DNA from: Chitinophaga varians
GTDB taxonomy: Bacteria; Bacteroidota; Bacteroidia; Chitinophagales; Chitinophagaceae
Assembly: GCF_012641275.1 (NCBI RefSeq)
Contig: NZ_JABAIA010000001.1
Span: forward strand, 248,001-312,000
DNA length: 64,000 nt
Direction: 5' to 3'
In this document: positions 51,819 to 62,034 of the stretch, in pieces
How positions within the stretch are numbered: the first letter of the stretch is position 1
Layout: each line of letters starts with the position of its first letter
Notes under the pieces: model-generated
What the model saw: only the letters and a program-made list of their open reading frames with translations
The model's database searches: none
Told to the model about the DNA's origin: nothing
Position numbers and translations under genes: made by a program

Positions 51819-51851
51819 GGCCATCACCCTGAAAGGGATGGTGGCCAATTT
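51819..51851 (+). terminator. probable terminator after aspartate kinase
   Basis: GGCCATCACCCT (51819-51830) pairs imperfectly with AGGGATGGTGGCC (51834-51846), then AATTT follows. It lies 12 bases after the stop. Confidence 0.45.
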
Positions 51852-52084
51852 TCCCATCGCCTTCCCCGCTCGATAACACCCCGCATAAATTAACCGCTTA
51901 TCCCCGGATTTTAACAACCATACCATTCCCCGTTTTAGAACAAACTCCCTGCTTAATTTTATATTGGTTTCCACTGCTTTGAGATTGGACATGTGCCCCC
52001 GCACCCCCTGGAAAAATTTTTTTTCGCCGGATGTGCAACCTTTTTTCAGACAGGTCGTCTTTAAGATGTTAAATGTGCTATGAT

Positions 52085-52363
52085 ATGAAAAAAGCCGCCC
52101 TGTTGCTGATAGTTACCTGCTGTATCGCACTGGTTGTCGCCTGCAAAGGCCTCCTGAAAGATATGGCACCGTTACAGAGCAGTCCACCAGACATACTGCC
52201 TTTATTTGTGATAACACATGCCAATTGCCCTGGTATTCCAACCGCTGCCCAGGCCAATGCCTCCGTTACCCCTGATAATGCGCAGCTTAAAACCGAACCC
52301 ATTCAAGATGCTGTAAAAACTATATTCGATATATACCGTTCACAAAACCAGATCCGGCAGTAA
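52085..52363 (+). CDS. small lipoprotein, hypothetical
   Basis: From ATG 52085 the protein has 92 residues. A lipoprotein signal ends in CIALVVACKG (lipid Cys C20). The mature part is short, with PLQSSPPDILPLFVITHANC and a second Cys, and ends in a charged helix (DAVKTIFDIYRSQNQIRQ). It has no recognised domain. It precedes the TonB-receptor-like gene by 60 bases and might be co-transcribed with it. Confidence 0.6.
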   Translation: MKKAALLLIVTCCIALVVACKGLLKDMAPLQSSPPDILPLFVITHANCPGIPTAAQANASVTPDNAQLKTEPIQDAVKTIFDIYRSQNQIRQ

Positions 52364-52423
52364 CCGATAGACTGTCTTCCTAATCACTTATTGGATCGCT
52401 TCTGAGAAAATCTAAACGATAGT

Positions 52424-54862
52424 ATGAAAAAATTCATCGTCGTGCTGGGGATGCTTATGTCCGTTATCATGAGTTCTTTCGCACAAAAAAATACCACCGG
52501 CACTATTTCCTTTAAAATAACAGACGCCACCGGCAAGGCACTTCCCTTTGCCAGCGTGCTTTTACGCAAAACAAAAGACTCCACGCAGGTAAAAGGGGAA
52601 ATGAGCTCCGAATCCGGCGAAGGCCGTTTTGAAAAAATACCCTTTGGCCAGTATTTCCTGCAGGTATCACAGATGGGTTTTACCACCCACTACGCCGATA
52701 ATTTTACGATAGATGCCTCCCATGCCACTGTCAGCCTGCCGGCCATTGCCCTGCAGCCGCTCTCCAAAAGCCTGCAAACGGTGAATGTGACCGCTACCAA
52801 ACCCTTTATCGAAAAAAGCGCCGGTAAAACCGTGCTCAATGTGGAAAACAGTGTTACCGCCGTAGGCAATACCGCGCTCGACATCCTCAAAAGAGCCCCC
52901 GGCGTACAGATCGACAACAATGAAAACGTGAAAATGAAAGGGCAGACAGTGACGGTGATGATTGATGGCAAACTCACCTATCTCAGCGGCGAAGACCTGA
53001 CCAACCTGCTGAAAAACACGCCCGGCGAGTCTATCGCACAAATCGAAATCCTGACCAGCCCGTCCGCTAAATACGACGCTTCCGGCAATGGCGGGATCAT
53101 CAACATCAAAACAAAGAAAGGCAAGCTCACTGGTATCAATGGTACCATCAATGCCACCCTGTCACAGTCCCGCTACGGCACTTACAGCGCCAATGGCACT
53201 TTCAACTGGCGCACCACCAGGTTCAACCTGTTCGGCGATCTCGGCAGGACCGACCGTAATTCCCAGATCACCCGTAAATACAGCAGGGCTTTTAACGACA
53301 AAGGCGTTACCACCGAACAGACACAGGACATCTTCCAGCGGAACCGGTTCCAGCGCAATGCCGCCAAAATAGGGCTCGATTATTTCCTGAATGATAAACA
53401 CACGATAGGCGTATTGGTTAACGGATTCAAGAACCGTTTCAATAACCAGATTTACAGCAATACCAATTTCATGAACACCCCGGGCGCCCCGGCCGATTCC
53501 ATTGTAAACTCCTACACGACCAACAACAACCATTTCAATAATATCGCCATCAACCTGAATTACAAGGCAGTATTGGATACCGCCGGGCGCGAATACAGTG
53601 TGGACGCGGATTATGCGCGCTTCAACGCCGACCGGTCCCTCGTACTGAACGACAGTATGCTGGACGTAAAAAGCCAGCGTGTACGCAACCCCAATGGCAT
53701 TCGCAACCAGGGCGGCACACAAATCACCATCAAAAGCCTGAAAGGCGATTTTGCCTGGCCACTGGGCAAAAACGGAAAAGTGGAAGCCGGCTTAAAAGCC
53801 AGCCTGGTGACCACTACCAACAGACTGGCTTATGATTCCCTCAAAAACGGCGAATATATTTTTGCGCCCAGCCAAAGCAATGAGTTTAAATATCAGGAAG
53901 ATGTATATGCTGCCTATGCCAGCTACAAAAAACAACTGACGCCTAAAACCGGTATCCAGGCCGGGTTAAGGGTGGAGAATACCAAATCCGACGGATATTC
54001 CGTTACGCTCAAAAGCCAGGTGGTGCGTAACTACACCGACTTCTTCCCCAACCTCACCATCGATCAGAAACTGAACGACAACAACAAAATCAGTCTCGCT
54101 TACTCCCGTCGCATTGAACGCCCGGAATACAGCCAGCTGAACCCGTTCATGTTCTACCTCGACAGGTATACTTTCTTCCGCGGCAACCCATACCTGCAGC
54201 CGCAATACACCAATAATGTGGAGCTGGCGTATACCTTCAAAGACAAATACATCGCCACGCTGGGATATAACCGTACCACCGATGTGATCAACGAGTTCCT
54301 CTACCAGGACGACAGCGCCAAAACATCTACCAGCACCCTGATGAACTATAAGAAAAGCCATGTGTACAGCCTTGCGGTGACATTGCCTTTCCAGGTCACC
54401 AAATGGTGGATGAGCGACAACAACCTGAATGCTGCTTACAACGACTACTACTTCAACAACAACAAGAACCAGGCGGAGATGACCAGCAGCTTTACCTATA
54501 GCTTCAACAGCACCAATACCATCACGCTGCCGAAGGACTTTAAGCTGGAAGTAGCCGGTTACTATAACTCCCCTTTCGTGTATGCGATCTTCAAGGGTTA
54601 CGCGGAATACAATCTGAACCTGGGCATCCAGAAAACTTTCTGGGATAAAAAAGCTACTGTCAAATTCAATTATAACAATATTCTGCGGAATGAATCCTAC
54701 AGAGGTATTGCGCAATACAGCAACCTGGCGCTGCACATTTTCAACACATGGCAGTTCAGGACAGCCAGCATTTACTTCAGCTATCGCTTTGGCAACAGCA
54801 GTATCAAAGCTGCCCGCGACAGAAAAACAGGTACCAGTGATGAACAAAAAAGGGCAGGTTAA
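52424..54862 (+). CDS. TonB-dependent receptor-like outer-membrane beta-barrel protein
   Basis: The 812-residue protein has a signal peptide (MKKFIVVLGMLMSVIMSSFA). A CarboxypepD_reg-like segment is at about 28-110 (TGTISFKITDATGKALPF), then a plug domain at about 115-225 (VNVTATKPF; GNTALDILKRAPGVQID; SPSAKYDASGNGGIINIKTK). The beta-barrel runs to the end (SIYFSYRFGNSS). It matches the outer-membrane barrel family of Bacteroidota related to TonB receptors; a TonB box is not clear. The cargo is unknown, and no SusD partner is adjacent. Its stop overlaps that of nuoN by four bases. Confidence 0.87.
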   Translation: MKKFIVVLGMLMSVIMSSFAQKNTTGTISFKITDATGKALPFASVLLRKTKDSTQVKGEMSSESGEGRFEKIPFGQYFLQVSQMGFTTHYADNFTIDASHATVSLPAIALQPLSKSLQTVNVTATKPFIEKSAGKTVLNVENSVTAVGNTALDILKRAPGVQIDNNENVKMKGQTVTVMIDGKLTYLSGEDLTNLLKNTPGESIAQIEILTSPSAKYDASGNGGIINIKTKKGKLTGINGTINATLSQSRYGTYSANGTFNWRTTRFNLFGDLGRTDRNSQITRKYSRAFNDKGVTTEQTQDIFQRNRFQRNAAKIGLDYFLNDKHTIGVLVNGFKNRFNNQIYSNTNFMNTPGAPADSIVNSYTTNNNHFNNIAINLNYKAVLDTAGREYSVDADYARFNADRSLVLNDSMLDVKSQRVRNPNGIRNQGGTQITIKSLKGDFAWPLGKNGKVEAGLKASLVTTTNRLAYDSLKNGEYIFAPSQSNEFKYQEDVYAAYASYKKQLTPKTGIQAGLRVENTKSDGYSVTLKSQVVRNYTDFFPNLTIDQKLNDNNKISLAYSRRIERPEYSQLNPFMFYLDRYTFFRGNPYLQPQYTNNVELAYTFKDKYIATLGYNRTTDVINEFLYQDDSAKTSTSTLMNYKKSHVYSLAVTLPFQVTKWWMSDNNLNAAYNDYYFNNNKNQAEMTSSFTYSFNSTNTITLPKDFKLEVAGYYNSPFVYAIFKGYAEYNLNLGIQKTFWDKKATVKFNYNNILRNESYRGIAQYSNLALHIFNTWQFRTASIYFSYRFGNSSIKAARDRKTGTSDEQKRAG

Positions 54863-56304
54863 ACAATCATTTTCATCATCTGCTGGATCAGTTGCATCAT
54901 CGCGGTGGGATATATCCCCAGTCCTATCAATACCAGCGTCAGCAGCATCAGTGTGATATTACCGGCTACAGGCAGCGAGGGCTTGATATAAGTCACCTCT
55001 CCTGTAGCCGGTGCTTTAAACATCATGGCGATAATGCGTATATAATAATACAGACCTATCACACTGTTGATGACCAGCATAAACAACAGAAACCACATGT
55101 GCCCGTTCACCCCTGCCATCACGATATAAAATTTCCCGATAAAGCCGGCCGTCAGCGGGATGCCTGCCAGCGACAGCAACATGGCGGTGAATACCGTGGC
55201 CACCCAGGGATAACGCCAGAACATACCGCGGTAATCGTCCAGTGTCTCCGCATCCTGTACACTACTGCTCATAACGATCAATACGCCGAAAGCCCCGATG
55301 CTGGTAATGAAATAAGCTACCAGATAAAAAGAAATCGCCTCCAGCCCTGTCTGCACACCAGAAAGAAAAGCAACCAGAATGTAGCCCATATGGGCGATAG
55401 AAGAATAAGCCAGTATACGTTTGATATTTTGTTGTGTCAATGCCAGCCAGTTGCCCACAAACATGGAAGCCACCGCCACAATGGCCAGCATCCACCATAT
55501 CATCGAGTAGTCGTTGCCGTGAATGTCCACATAAAAACGGATCAGCACCACCAGCATCCCTCCTTTGGAGATAGTCGCGATAAACGCCGATACCGGCAAC
55601 GGAGCGCCTTCGTAAATATCGGGCGCCCACATGTGGAATGGCACCACGCCCAGTTTGAAGCCGATGCCGATCAGCATCATACCAAAGCCCGCCAGCACGG
55701 TAACGGGTATATATCCGGCCTGCCGCAGCGCCGCACCGATACCCGGAAAATCCATATGCCCCGTAAACGCATATACGAGCGCCATGCCAAACAGCAGAAA
55801 CGCGGAAGACAAAGCCGCAAGGATAAGGTATTTGATGCCTGCCTCGTCTGAACGTTCACGCGCCCGGAGATAGGCAATCAGCCCATACAGGCTGATACTG
55901 AGTATTTCCAGGCCAAGGAATAAAGACATAAAGTGACGGCTCACCACCAGCACCAAAGCCCCTGTGGTGGCCAGCGGCAGCAGCAGGTAATATTCCTCTT
56001 TCCGTTCTTCCCGCTCTTCAAAATAGTTGTAGGACAACAGTAAGATGATAAAACCCGACGTCAGTACCAGTCCGGTATTAAAGAGAGAAAACTCGTCTAC
56101 CACCAATAGCGGCGGCACCGTATGCGGGATATACAACATCGCCGGTATGATAGCCGTCAGCGCCATCAGGTAGGCCAATAGGGAAAAGGCGTACGTAATG
56201 CGGTGATTGCGCCGGATAGCAATCAGCAGCATGGAAATCACCACCGCGGTGAACAGGGTGATCAATGGTCCGAGGCTTATGAAATCAGCGAACGACATAA
56301 TCAT
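54859..56304 (-). CDS. nuoN: NADH-quinone oxidoreductase subunit N
   Basis: The 481-residue antiporter-like membrane subunit of complex I has the conserved Lys and helix features of the family: YFEEREERKEEYYLLLPLATTG, GLEILSISLYGLIAYLRARE and GVVPFHMWAPDIYEGAPLPV. It pumps protons in the membrane arm. It is the last gene of the nuo block, overlapping nuoM by 20 bases and the TonB-receptor-like gene on the other strand by four. Confidence 0.95.
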   Translation of the reverse strand: MIMSFADFISLGPLITLFTAVVISMLLIAIRRNHRITYAFSLLAYLMALTAIIPAMLYIPHTVPPLLVVDEFSLFNTGLVLTSGFIILLLSYNYFEEREERKEEYYLLLPLATTGALVLVVSRHFMSLFLGLEILSISLYGLIAYLRARERSDEAGIKYLILAALSSAFLLFGMALVYAFTGHMDFPGIGAALRQAGYIPVTVLAGFGMMLIGIGFKLGVVPFHMWAPDIYEGAPLPVSAFIATISKGGMLVVLIRFYVDIHGNDYSMIWWMLAIVAVASMFVGNWLALTQQNIKRILAYSSIAHMGYILVAFLSGVQTGLEAISFYLVAYFITSIGAFGVLIVMSSSVQDAETLDDYRGMFWRYPWVATVFTAMLLSLAGIPLTAGFIGKFYIVMAGVNGHMWFLLFMLVINSVIGLYYYIRIIAMMFKAPATGEVTYIKPSLPVAGNITLMLLTLVLIGLGIYPTAMMQLIQQMMKMIV

Positions 56305-57736
56305 TTTTTTGAGAAGTATTCAAAACCGGTTGCGGATGTAACCCCAATAAAAGAATGGCCATCACCAGTGCTACAATGATCACCAGCTCCCGTTTGTTCA
56401 GGTCCGGCAAAACATATTGCCGGTTGGCCGGCCCGAAGAACACTTTTTGCATGATACGCAGTGAATAGGCCGTGGCCACCACCAGGCCGATGGCCGCAAA
56501 AACAGTGATCCAGCGGTTGGCTTGCCAGCTGCCCAGCAGAATGAGAAATTCCGCTACAAAATTGCCCAGCCCGGGCAAGCCCAGCGACGCCATTACAAAT
56601 ATCATGGCCGCGCTGCCCATCACCGGCATCCTGGACCACAGTCCGCCCATCTCCTGTATGTTACGGGTATGGATACGTTCGTACAACGCACCTGCGATGA
56701 TAAACAAGGCACCGGTGCTGATACCATGCGCGATCATCTGCATCACCACCCCTTCATAAGCCAGTGCGTTGAAAGAAAAAGCACCGACCAGCACAAAACC
56801 CATGTGGCTCACGCTGGTATAGGCTATCAGCCGCTTCAGGTCTGTTTGCGCATAGGCCAGCATACCGCCATAAATAATTCCCAATACCCCCAGGAACATG
56901 ATCCACGGCGCAAAATACACGGACGCCTCCGGAAACAACGGCAGCACCAGCCGCAGGATGCCATAGGCGCCTGTTTTCAGCAGCAGCCCCGCCAGCACCA
57001 CACTGCCGGCCGTAGGCGCTTCGGTGTGTGCATCGGGCAACCAGGTATGAAAAGGAACGGCCGGCAACTTCACCAGGAAAGCGATGAGGAAGCCCAACAT
57101 CAGCCATCTGGCGGTTTCCTGCTGCATAGGGGTATGCAGCAGCGAAAAATAATCGTACGTATATACACCGGTGTTAGCGCCATGTATAAAGTACAACGCC
57201 AGAATAGCCAGTAACATCAACAGGCCGCCAGCCTGCGTGAAAAGGAAAAATTTGTTGGCCGCATATTCGCGGTTTTCATGTCCCCAGATACCAATCAGGA
57301 AATACATGGGTATCAACATCATCTCCCAGAAAAAATAAAAGAGAAAAAGGTCCATGGTCAGAAACACGCCAGTAATACCGGCCAGCACGAACAGAAGATT
57401 AAAATGAAAAAATCCTACCCGCTGATTAATTTCCTTCCACGATATCAATACCGCCAATGCTCCCAGGAAAAACGTAAGTACCAGCATCAGCAGCGACAAA
57501 CCATCCATAGCGAGGTTTAGGCTGATACCAAAATGTGGCACCCAGTCCACCTTGTACCGGTATAACCACCGGCCGCCGGAAGCCTCCTGTGTAGCCCATA
57601 TCTGACCGGTGATGGCCAGATCGACCAGCAGGCATGCCAGCGCTATACACCTTGACCACAGCGGATTCCGCGCTGCCGCTATCCAGGACAGCAACGCACC
57701 CGCCAGCGGAATGATGATCAGTAACAGGAGAATCAT
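56285..57736 (-). CDS. nuoM: NADH-quinone oxidoreductase subunit M
   Basis: The 483-residue membrane subunit has the Mrp-like antiporter motif PFHTWLPDAHTEAPTAGSVV with conserved acid and Lys residues, and LFYFFWEMMLIPMYFLIG. It lies between nuoL and nuoN in the usual order, with a 25-base gap from nuoL. Confidence 0.95.
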   Translation of the reverse strand: MILLLLIIIPLAGALLSWIAAARNPLWSRCIALACLLVDLAITGQIWATQEASGGRWLYRYKVDWVPHFGISLNLAMDGLSLLMLVLTFFLGALAVLISWKEINQRVGFFHFNLLFVLAGITGVFLTMDLFLFYFFWEMMLIPMYFLIGIWGHENREYAANKFFLFTQAGGLLMLLAILALYFIHGANTGVYTYDYFSLLHTPMQQETARWLMLGFLIAFLVKLPAVPFHTWLPDAHTEAPTAGSVVLAGLLLKTGAYGILRLVLPLFPEASVYFAPWIMFLGVLGIIYGGMLAYAQTDLKRLIAYTSVSHMGFVLVGAFSFNALAYEGVVMQMIAHGISTGALFIIAGALYERIHTRNIQEMGGLWSRMPVMGSAAMIFVMASLGLPGLGNFVAEFLILLGSWQANRWITVFAAIGLVVATAYSLRIMQKVFFGPANRQYVLPDLNKRELVIIVALVMAILLLGLHPQPVLNTSQKNDYVVR

Positions 57737-57761
57737 TGTTTGTACATTTTAGCCGTTAACG

Positions 57762-59696
57762 TTAGGAAATCTCATGCAACCGCCATATCAATACCGACAA
57801 GATGGCCACCGCACCTAATACCACCCCCATGATGTACCATCGGAGTATGCCGCTCTGCGTACGTGCCATAACGTTATGGCAAGCTTCCGTCAGCTGTGCC
57901 GCTCCGGTATATATTTTATCGATGAGATCTTTCCGGTTGATGTTGGACAGGTACACGAACGGCCGTACGATCAGCGCGTCATAGAGCGCATCGATGTCCC
58001 AGCCACGCCGCCAGAAGCCCTGTAGCCATACCTGGCCGGGCATACTGAGGAAATCCACCATGCCCTGCGGCCTTTTCAAAACCCATACATAGGCCAGCCA
58101 TATGCCCCCCAACGCCAACACCGCCGATATCAGCTGGGAAGCCCATTCCAGGGCCACGCTTTCCTGTGCCATCTGCACTGCGGGCAATACCGGCGCCAGC
58201 CAGTTGCTGAACAACGTTACATGTCCCAGCGTATGCGGCAGTTCGATAAATCCGGCTATGGTAGAAAGCACGGCGAGTATGTACAACGGCACCATCATCA
58301 CGGCACCAGGTATATGATGTACTTTTGTTTTGGCTTCGCCGTAAAACACCAGAAAAAACATGCGGAAAGTATACATGCCTGTCAACAGCGCACCCAGCAC
58401 GCCGGCCAGCCAGTAGGCTTTATGCCCGCCAACGGCGGCCCATGACAGCCAGATGATCTGGTCTTTGCTATAGAAGCCCGCCGTTACAAACGGAATGGCG
58501 GTCAGCGAGGCACAACCGATCAAAAATATCCAGAACACACCTGGCAGCATTTTTTTCAGTCCCCCCATTTTAAACATGTCCTGTTCGTGATGCAGCGCTA
58601 CGATCACTGCACCGGCGCCCATGAACAACAATGCTTTAAAAAACGCATGCGTCACAAAGTGGAAAATGGCCGCCGACCAGGCGCCACAGCCCAGGGCGAG
58701 GAACATATACCCGATCTGGCTGATGGTAGAATACGCCAGTACCCGTTTGATGTCTGTCTGCACCAGCGCGCTGACGCCGGCCATGAGCAGCGTAACAGCA
58801 CCTATAATGGCAGTAGCGGTTTGCGCGGCTGGTGATAACTCAAATACCACATGCATTCTCGCTATCAGGTACACACCGGCTGTCACCATCGTGGCAGCGT
58901 GGATCAATGCGCTCACCGGCGTAGGGCCGGCCATGGCATCAGGCAACCATGTTTGGAGTGGCAGTTGTGCGGACTTGCCCACTGCGCCGCCCAACAACAA
59001 CAGGGCTATAAGCGTCACCATCGGGTCTCCTTTATCCCACAGCAGCGGCGCCTCCCGCAACAGTTGCTGTATGTTAAGCGTGCCCATATATTCAAACAAC
59101 AGGAATAAAGCGATAGCCATGGCGGTATCGCCTACCCTTGTCACCAGGAATGCCTTGCGGGCCGCGTAGTTATTGGCCGGATCTTTATACCAGAAACCGA
59201 TCAGCAGATAACTGCAAAGCCCCACTCCTTCCCAGCCCAGATACAACAGCAACAGGTTATCTGCCATGACCAACACCAGCATAGCCCCCACAAACAGGTT
59301 CATGCAGGCGAGAAACCGGCCATAATCTTCATCATCGTGCATATAACCGGTGGCGTATACGTGTATTAAAAATCCAACGATGGTGATCACCAGTGTAAAC
59401 ACCACAGACAGGGCGTCCATCCGGAAATCGATGCCTGCAGCGAAGCCAGGCACTTGTATCCATTGCCATACATGCTGTACCAACGGCTCCTTCCCGGCGC
59501 CAGCCACCGTTGCAGCCACCACCAGTGCCACTATGGCCGACAAGCCCACGCTGCCGCAACCGATAACGGTAACGGCACTACGGCTTACACGCTTCCAGCA
59601 AAGCATGAGCAGGCATGCGCCGAGAAAAGGAAAAGCAGGTATGAGTGCAGGCAACATCTGATAAAATTTTAATGGTGATAAGGATTCATTAACCAT
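57762..59696 (-). CDS. nuoL: NADH-quinone oxidoreductase subunit L
   Basis: The 644-residue membrane subunit has the hallmark [20 protein letters not shown] motif, [18 protein letters not shown], and a long C-terminal part that would form the lateral helix spanning the membrane arm. It overlaps nuoK by 8 bases. Confidence 0.95.
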   Translation of the reverse strand: MVNESLSPLKFYQMLPALIPAFPFLGACLLMLCWKRVSRSAVTVIGCGSVGLSAIVALVVAATVAGAGKEPLVQHVWQWIQVPGFAAGIDFRMDALSVVFTLVITIVGFLIHVYATGYMHDDEDYGRFLACMNLFVGAMLVLVMADNLLLLYLGWEGVGLCSYLLIGFWYKDPANNYAARKAFLVTRVGDTAMAIALFLLFEYMGTLNIQQLLREAPLLWDKGDPMVTLIALLLLGGAVGKSAQLPLQTWLPDAMAGPTPVSALIHAATMVTAGVYLIARMHVVFELSPAAQTATAIIGAVTLLMAGVSALVQTDIKRVLAYSTISQIGYMFLALGCGAWSAAIFHFVTHAFFKALLFMGAGAVIVALHHEQDMFKMGGLKKMLPGVFWIFLIGCASLTAIPFVTAGFYSKDQIIWLSWAAVGGHKAYWLAGVLGALLTGMYTFRMFFLVFYGEAKTKVHHIPGAVMMVPLYILAVLSTIAGFIELPHTLGHVTLFSNWLAPVLPAVQMAQESVALEWASQLISAVLALGGIWLAYVWVLKRPQGMVDFLSMPGQVWLQGFWRRGWDIDALYDALIVRPFVYLSNINRKDLIDKIYTGAAQLTEACHNVMARTQSGILRWYIMGVVLGAVAILSVLIWRLHEIS

Positions 59697-59997
59697 TCAT
59701 CCTGCTGGCTTCATCACTGTCCAGCGTACGGAGCTGATGATACAGCTGCAGAATCAACGCCAGCCCCACTGACACCTCCGCAGCAGCCATTGCCAGGATG
59801 AACATAAACATCACCTGCCCGTCGGCCTGCCCCCAGTGCGAGGCGGCCACCACAAAAGCAAGTCCCGCGGCATTGAGCATAATCTCTACCGACAGCAGCA
59901 TAAAGATGATATTGCGCCGGATCAATACGCTGATCAGTCCGAGCACAAACAGGATACCGGCCAGTAACAGGCCCGCCGTTGTTGGATGCAGGTTCAT
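59689..59997 (-). CDS. nuoK: NADH-quinone oxidoreductase subunit K
   Basis: The 102-residue three-helix subunit has the family motif [16 protein letters not shown] with the conserved Glu, and a second Glu in [11 protein letters not shown]. It overlaps nuoJ by four bases and nuoL by eight. Confidence 0.95.
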   Translation of the reverse strand: MNLHPTTAGLLLAGILFVLGLISVLIRRNIIFMLLSVEIMLNAAGLAFVVAASHWGQADGQVMFMFILAMAAAEVSVGLALILQLYHQLRTLDSDEASRMNG

Positions 59998-60524
59998 GTG
60001 TTCAGGTTATTTTCAAGAAATCGATGTAGTGTTTTCTTATGTTGCCGTCCCAGGTGATAAGCCCCTACAATACCTGCCATCAGCAGGATACCGGTCAGCT
60101 CCACCGCTATCAGATAGGGACCGAACAAAGCCATGCCAACCTGTTTGGGCGGCACCACCTGAATACCGGCTGAAGGCTGCCTGTTTTGCAGGATCAGGTA
60201 TAACAGCTCAGCTAACAGCACCACACAAAATATCCCCGGCACTATCCATATCCGGGGCCGCAGCCAGGCCTTCTCATGCTCGGCAGTCTCCAGTCCCAGG
60301 TTGAGCATCATCACAAAAAATATAATAAGCACCATGATAGCCCCGGCATAAATGATAATCTCGAGCACCGCCATAAACGGCGCGCCATAGGTGTACAATA
60401 CAACTGCTACCGCCAGCAGCGATACCACGAGGTATAACAAGGCGTGCATGATATTGTAACAGGTGATGACCCTTACGGTGGCCGCCACGGCTATCAGCGC
60501 AGCAACGATAAATGCGATGTCCAT
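59994..60524 (-). CDS. nuoJ: NADH-quinone oxidoreductase subunit J
   Basis: The 176-residue membrane subunit has the conserved [20 protein letters not shown] segment and a C-terminal part with [17 protein letters not shown]. It is 12 bases downstream of nuoI. Confidence 0.94.
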   Translation of the reverse strand: MDIAFIVAALIAVAATVRVITCYNIMHALLYLVVSLLAVAVVLYTYGAPFMAVLEIIIYAGAIMVLIIFFVMMLNLGLETAEHEKAWLRPRIWIVPGIFCVVLLAELLYLILQNRQPSAGIQVVPPKQVGMALFGPYLIAVELTGILLMAGIVGAYHLGRQHKKTLHRFLENNLNT

Positions 60525-60536
60525 AACACTTCAGAT

Positions 60537-61052
60537 TTATGGTAACAGGCTTTTGATATCTACCGGTGGTTCTTCATGCTCTGCGTCTCCTTTGTCTTTA
60601 TCTTTAATAGCAAGGCCCGCCACCTTGTAATAGTTGTATCCCGGATACTTACCCTGACTGGGGATCAGCAGATCGTGCTTTTCATATACCAGGTTCTGAC
60701 GGTTGTATTCAGCCATTTCAAAATCAGGCAACAGCTGGATAGCGTAGGTAGGACAAGCTTCTTCACAGAATCCGCAGAAGATGCAACGGGAGAAATTAAT
60801 CCGGAAAAATTCCGGGTACCGCCGCCCGTGTTCATCTTCTGTCGCCTGTAAAGAGATACAGTCTACCGGACAGGCTGCCGCACAAAGGTAACAGCCCACG
60901 CAACGTTCTTCTCCGTCAGGGTCGCGTGTGAGCGCGATACGCCCTCTCCACCGTGCCGGCAGCGGCGCCTTCTGTTCCGGATACTGGTAGGTGTCCCGTT
61001 TGTGGAACATATGCAGAAACACCAGCCACATACTACGCAATAGACTAAACAT
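60537..61052 (-). CDS. nuoI: NADH-quinone oxidoreductase subunit I (two 4Fe-4S clusters)
   Basis: The 171-residue ferredoxin-like subunit has two clusters, [12 protein letters not shown] and [12 protein letters not shown]. It passes electrons towards the quinone site at the junction with NuoH. The C-terminus ends with [16 protein letters not shown]. It is 24 bases from nuoH, and the gap is filled by a dispersed repeat word. Confidence 0.95.
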   Translation of the reverse strand: MFSLLRSMWLVFLHMFHKRDTYQYPEQKAPLPARWRGRIALTRDPDGEERCVGCYLCAAACPVDCISLQATEDEHGRRYPEFFRINFSRCIFCGFCEEACPTYAIQLLPDFEMAEYNRQNLVYEKHDLLIPSQGKYPGYNYYKVAGLAIKDKDKGDAEHEEPPVDIKSLLP

Positions 61053-61054
61053 AC

Positions 61055-61076
61055 ATTTGGGTATTTTGATATTCAG
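61055..61076. repeat. dispersed repeat word in the nuoH-nuoI gap (family member F)
   Basis: Twenty-two bases (61055-61076; starting ATTTGGGTATTTT, ending TATTCAG) are identical to the reverse complement of 21772-21793 in the helicase terminator. They fill almost the whole nuoH-nuoI gap and end at the nuoH stop codon. Confidence 0.65.
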
Positions 61077-62030
61077 TTATTTGGATACTAACCAGAGCTT
61101 GATTGCCGCTGTCACCAGCAAATTCAGTAATGATAAGGGGAACAGCACTTTCCAGCCGTATTCCATCAGCTGGTCGTACCGCGGCCGTGGCATAGATGCC
61201 CGCAGCAGTATGAACAACGAGATGAAAGCAAACGTTTTAATGGCGAACCAGACGACAGGTGGCAGAAAGGATGGTCCCAGCCAGCCTCCGAAATACAGCG
61301 TCACCACCATGGCAGAGATAAGCGTTACGCCCAGGTACTCACCGATGAAAAACATACCGAACTTCATCCCGGAATACTCCGAGTGAAAACCAGCCACCAG
61401 CTCACTTTCAGCTTCAGGTATATCAAAAGGCAGCCGGTGGGTTTCCGCGATGCCTGCCACCATGAAGATGAGGAAGCCCAGCAACTGTGGAATGACAAAC
61501 CACACGGTACGTTGCGATTCCACTATCTGTTGCAGGTTAAAACTGCCGCTGAGCACTACCACGCCCATGAGTGCCAGTCCCATGAACACTTCGTAGCTGA
61601 TCATCTGCGAAGCGCCTCTCATGGCGCCCAGCAGGGCGTACTTGTTGTTGGAGGCCCAGCCGCCCAGCACGATGCTGTACACGCCCAACGATGACATGGC
61701 GAGAAAAAAGAGAATGCCGATATTCAGATCGGCCACCACAATGCCCGGCGCAAAAGGCACGATCACAAAGCTCATCAACACACTGGCCACTACCACAGCC
61801 GGGGCGAATACAAACACCACCTTGTCCGCAAACGGCGGAATCCAGTCTTCCTTAAAAAACAGTTTCAGGGTATCGGCCAGCACAATGAACAGCCCGAAAG
61901 GGCCTGCCCTGTTGGGACCGTAACGGTCTTGCCAGAGGGCCAGCATCCTGCGTTCCAGCCATATCAGTCCTGCGGCTGTGTTCAACAGTACAAAAAGTAC
62001 TCCTCCTATAATCCACCAGGCGTTTATCAT
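61077..62030 (-). CDS. nuoH: NADH-quinone oxidoreductase subunit H
   Basis: The 317-residue membrane subunit has the quinone-site motifs [19 protein letters not shown], an acidic loop [20 protein letters not shown] and [17 protein letters not shown]. It links the peripheral and membrane arms. It is four bases from nuoG. Confidence 0.96.
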   Translation of the reverse strand: MINAWWIIGGVLFVLLNTAAGLIWLERRMLALWQDRYGPNRAGPFGLFIVLADTLKLFFKEDWIPPFADKVVFVFAPAVVVASVLMSFVIVPFAPGIVVADLNIGILFFLAMSSLGVYSIVLGGWASNNKYALLGAMRGASQMISYEVFMGLALMGVVVLSGSFNLQQIVESQRTVWFVIPQLLGFLIFMVAGIAETHRLPFDIPEAESELVAGFHSEYSGMKFGMFFIGEYLGVTLISAMVVTLYFGGWLGPSFLPPVVWFAIKTFAFISLFILLRASMPRPRYDQLMEYGWKVLFPLSLLNLLVTAAIKLWLVSK

Positions 62031-62034
62031 AGCT

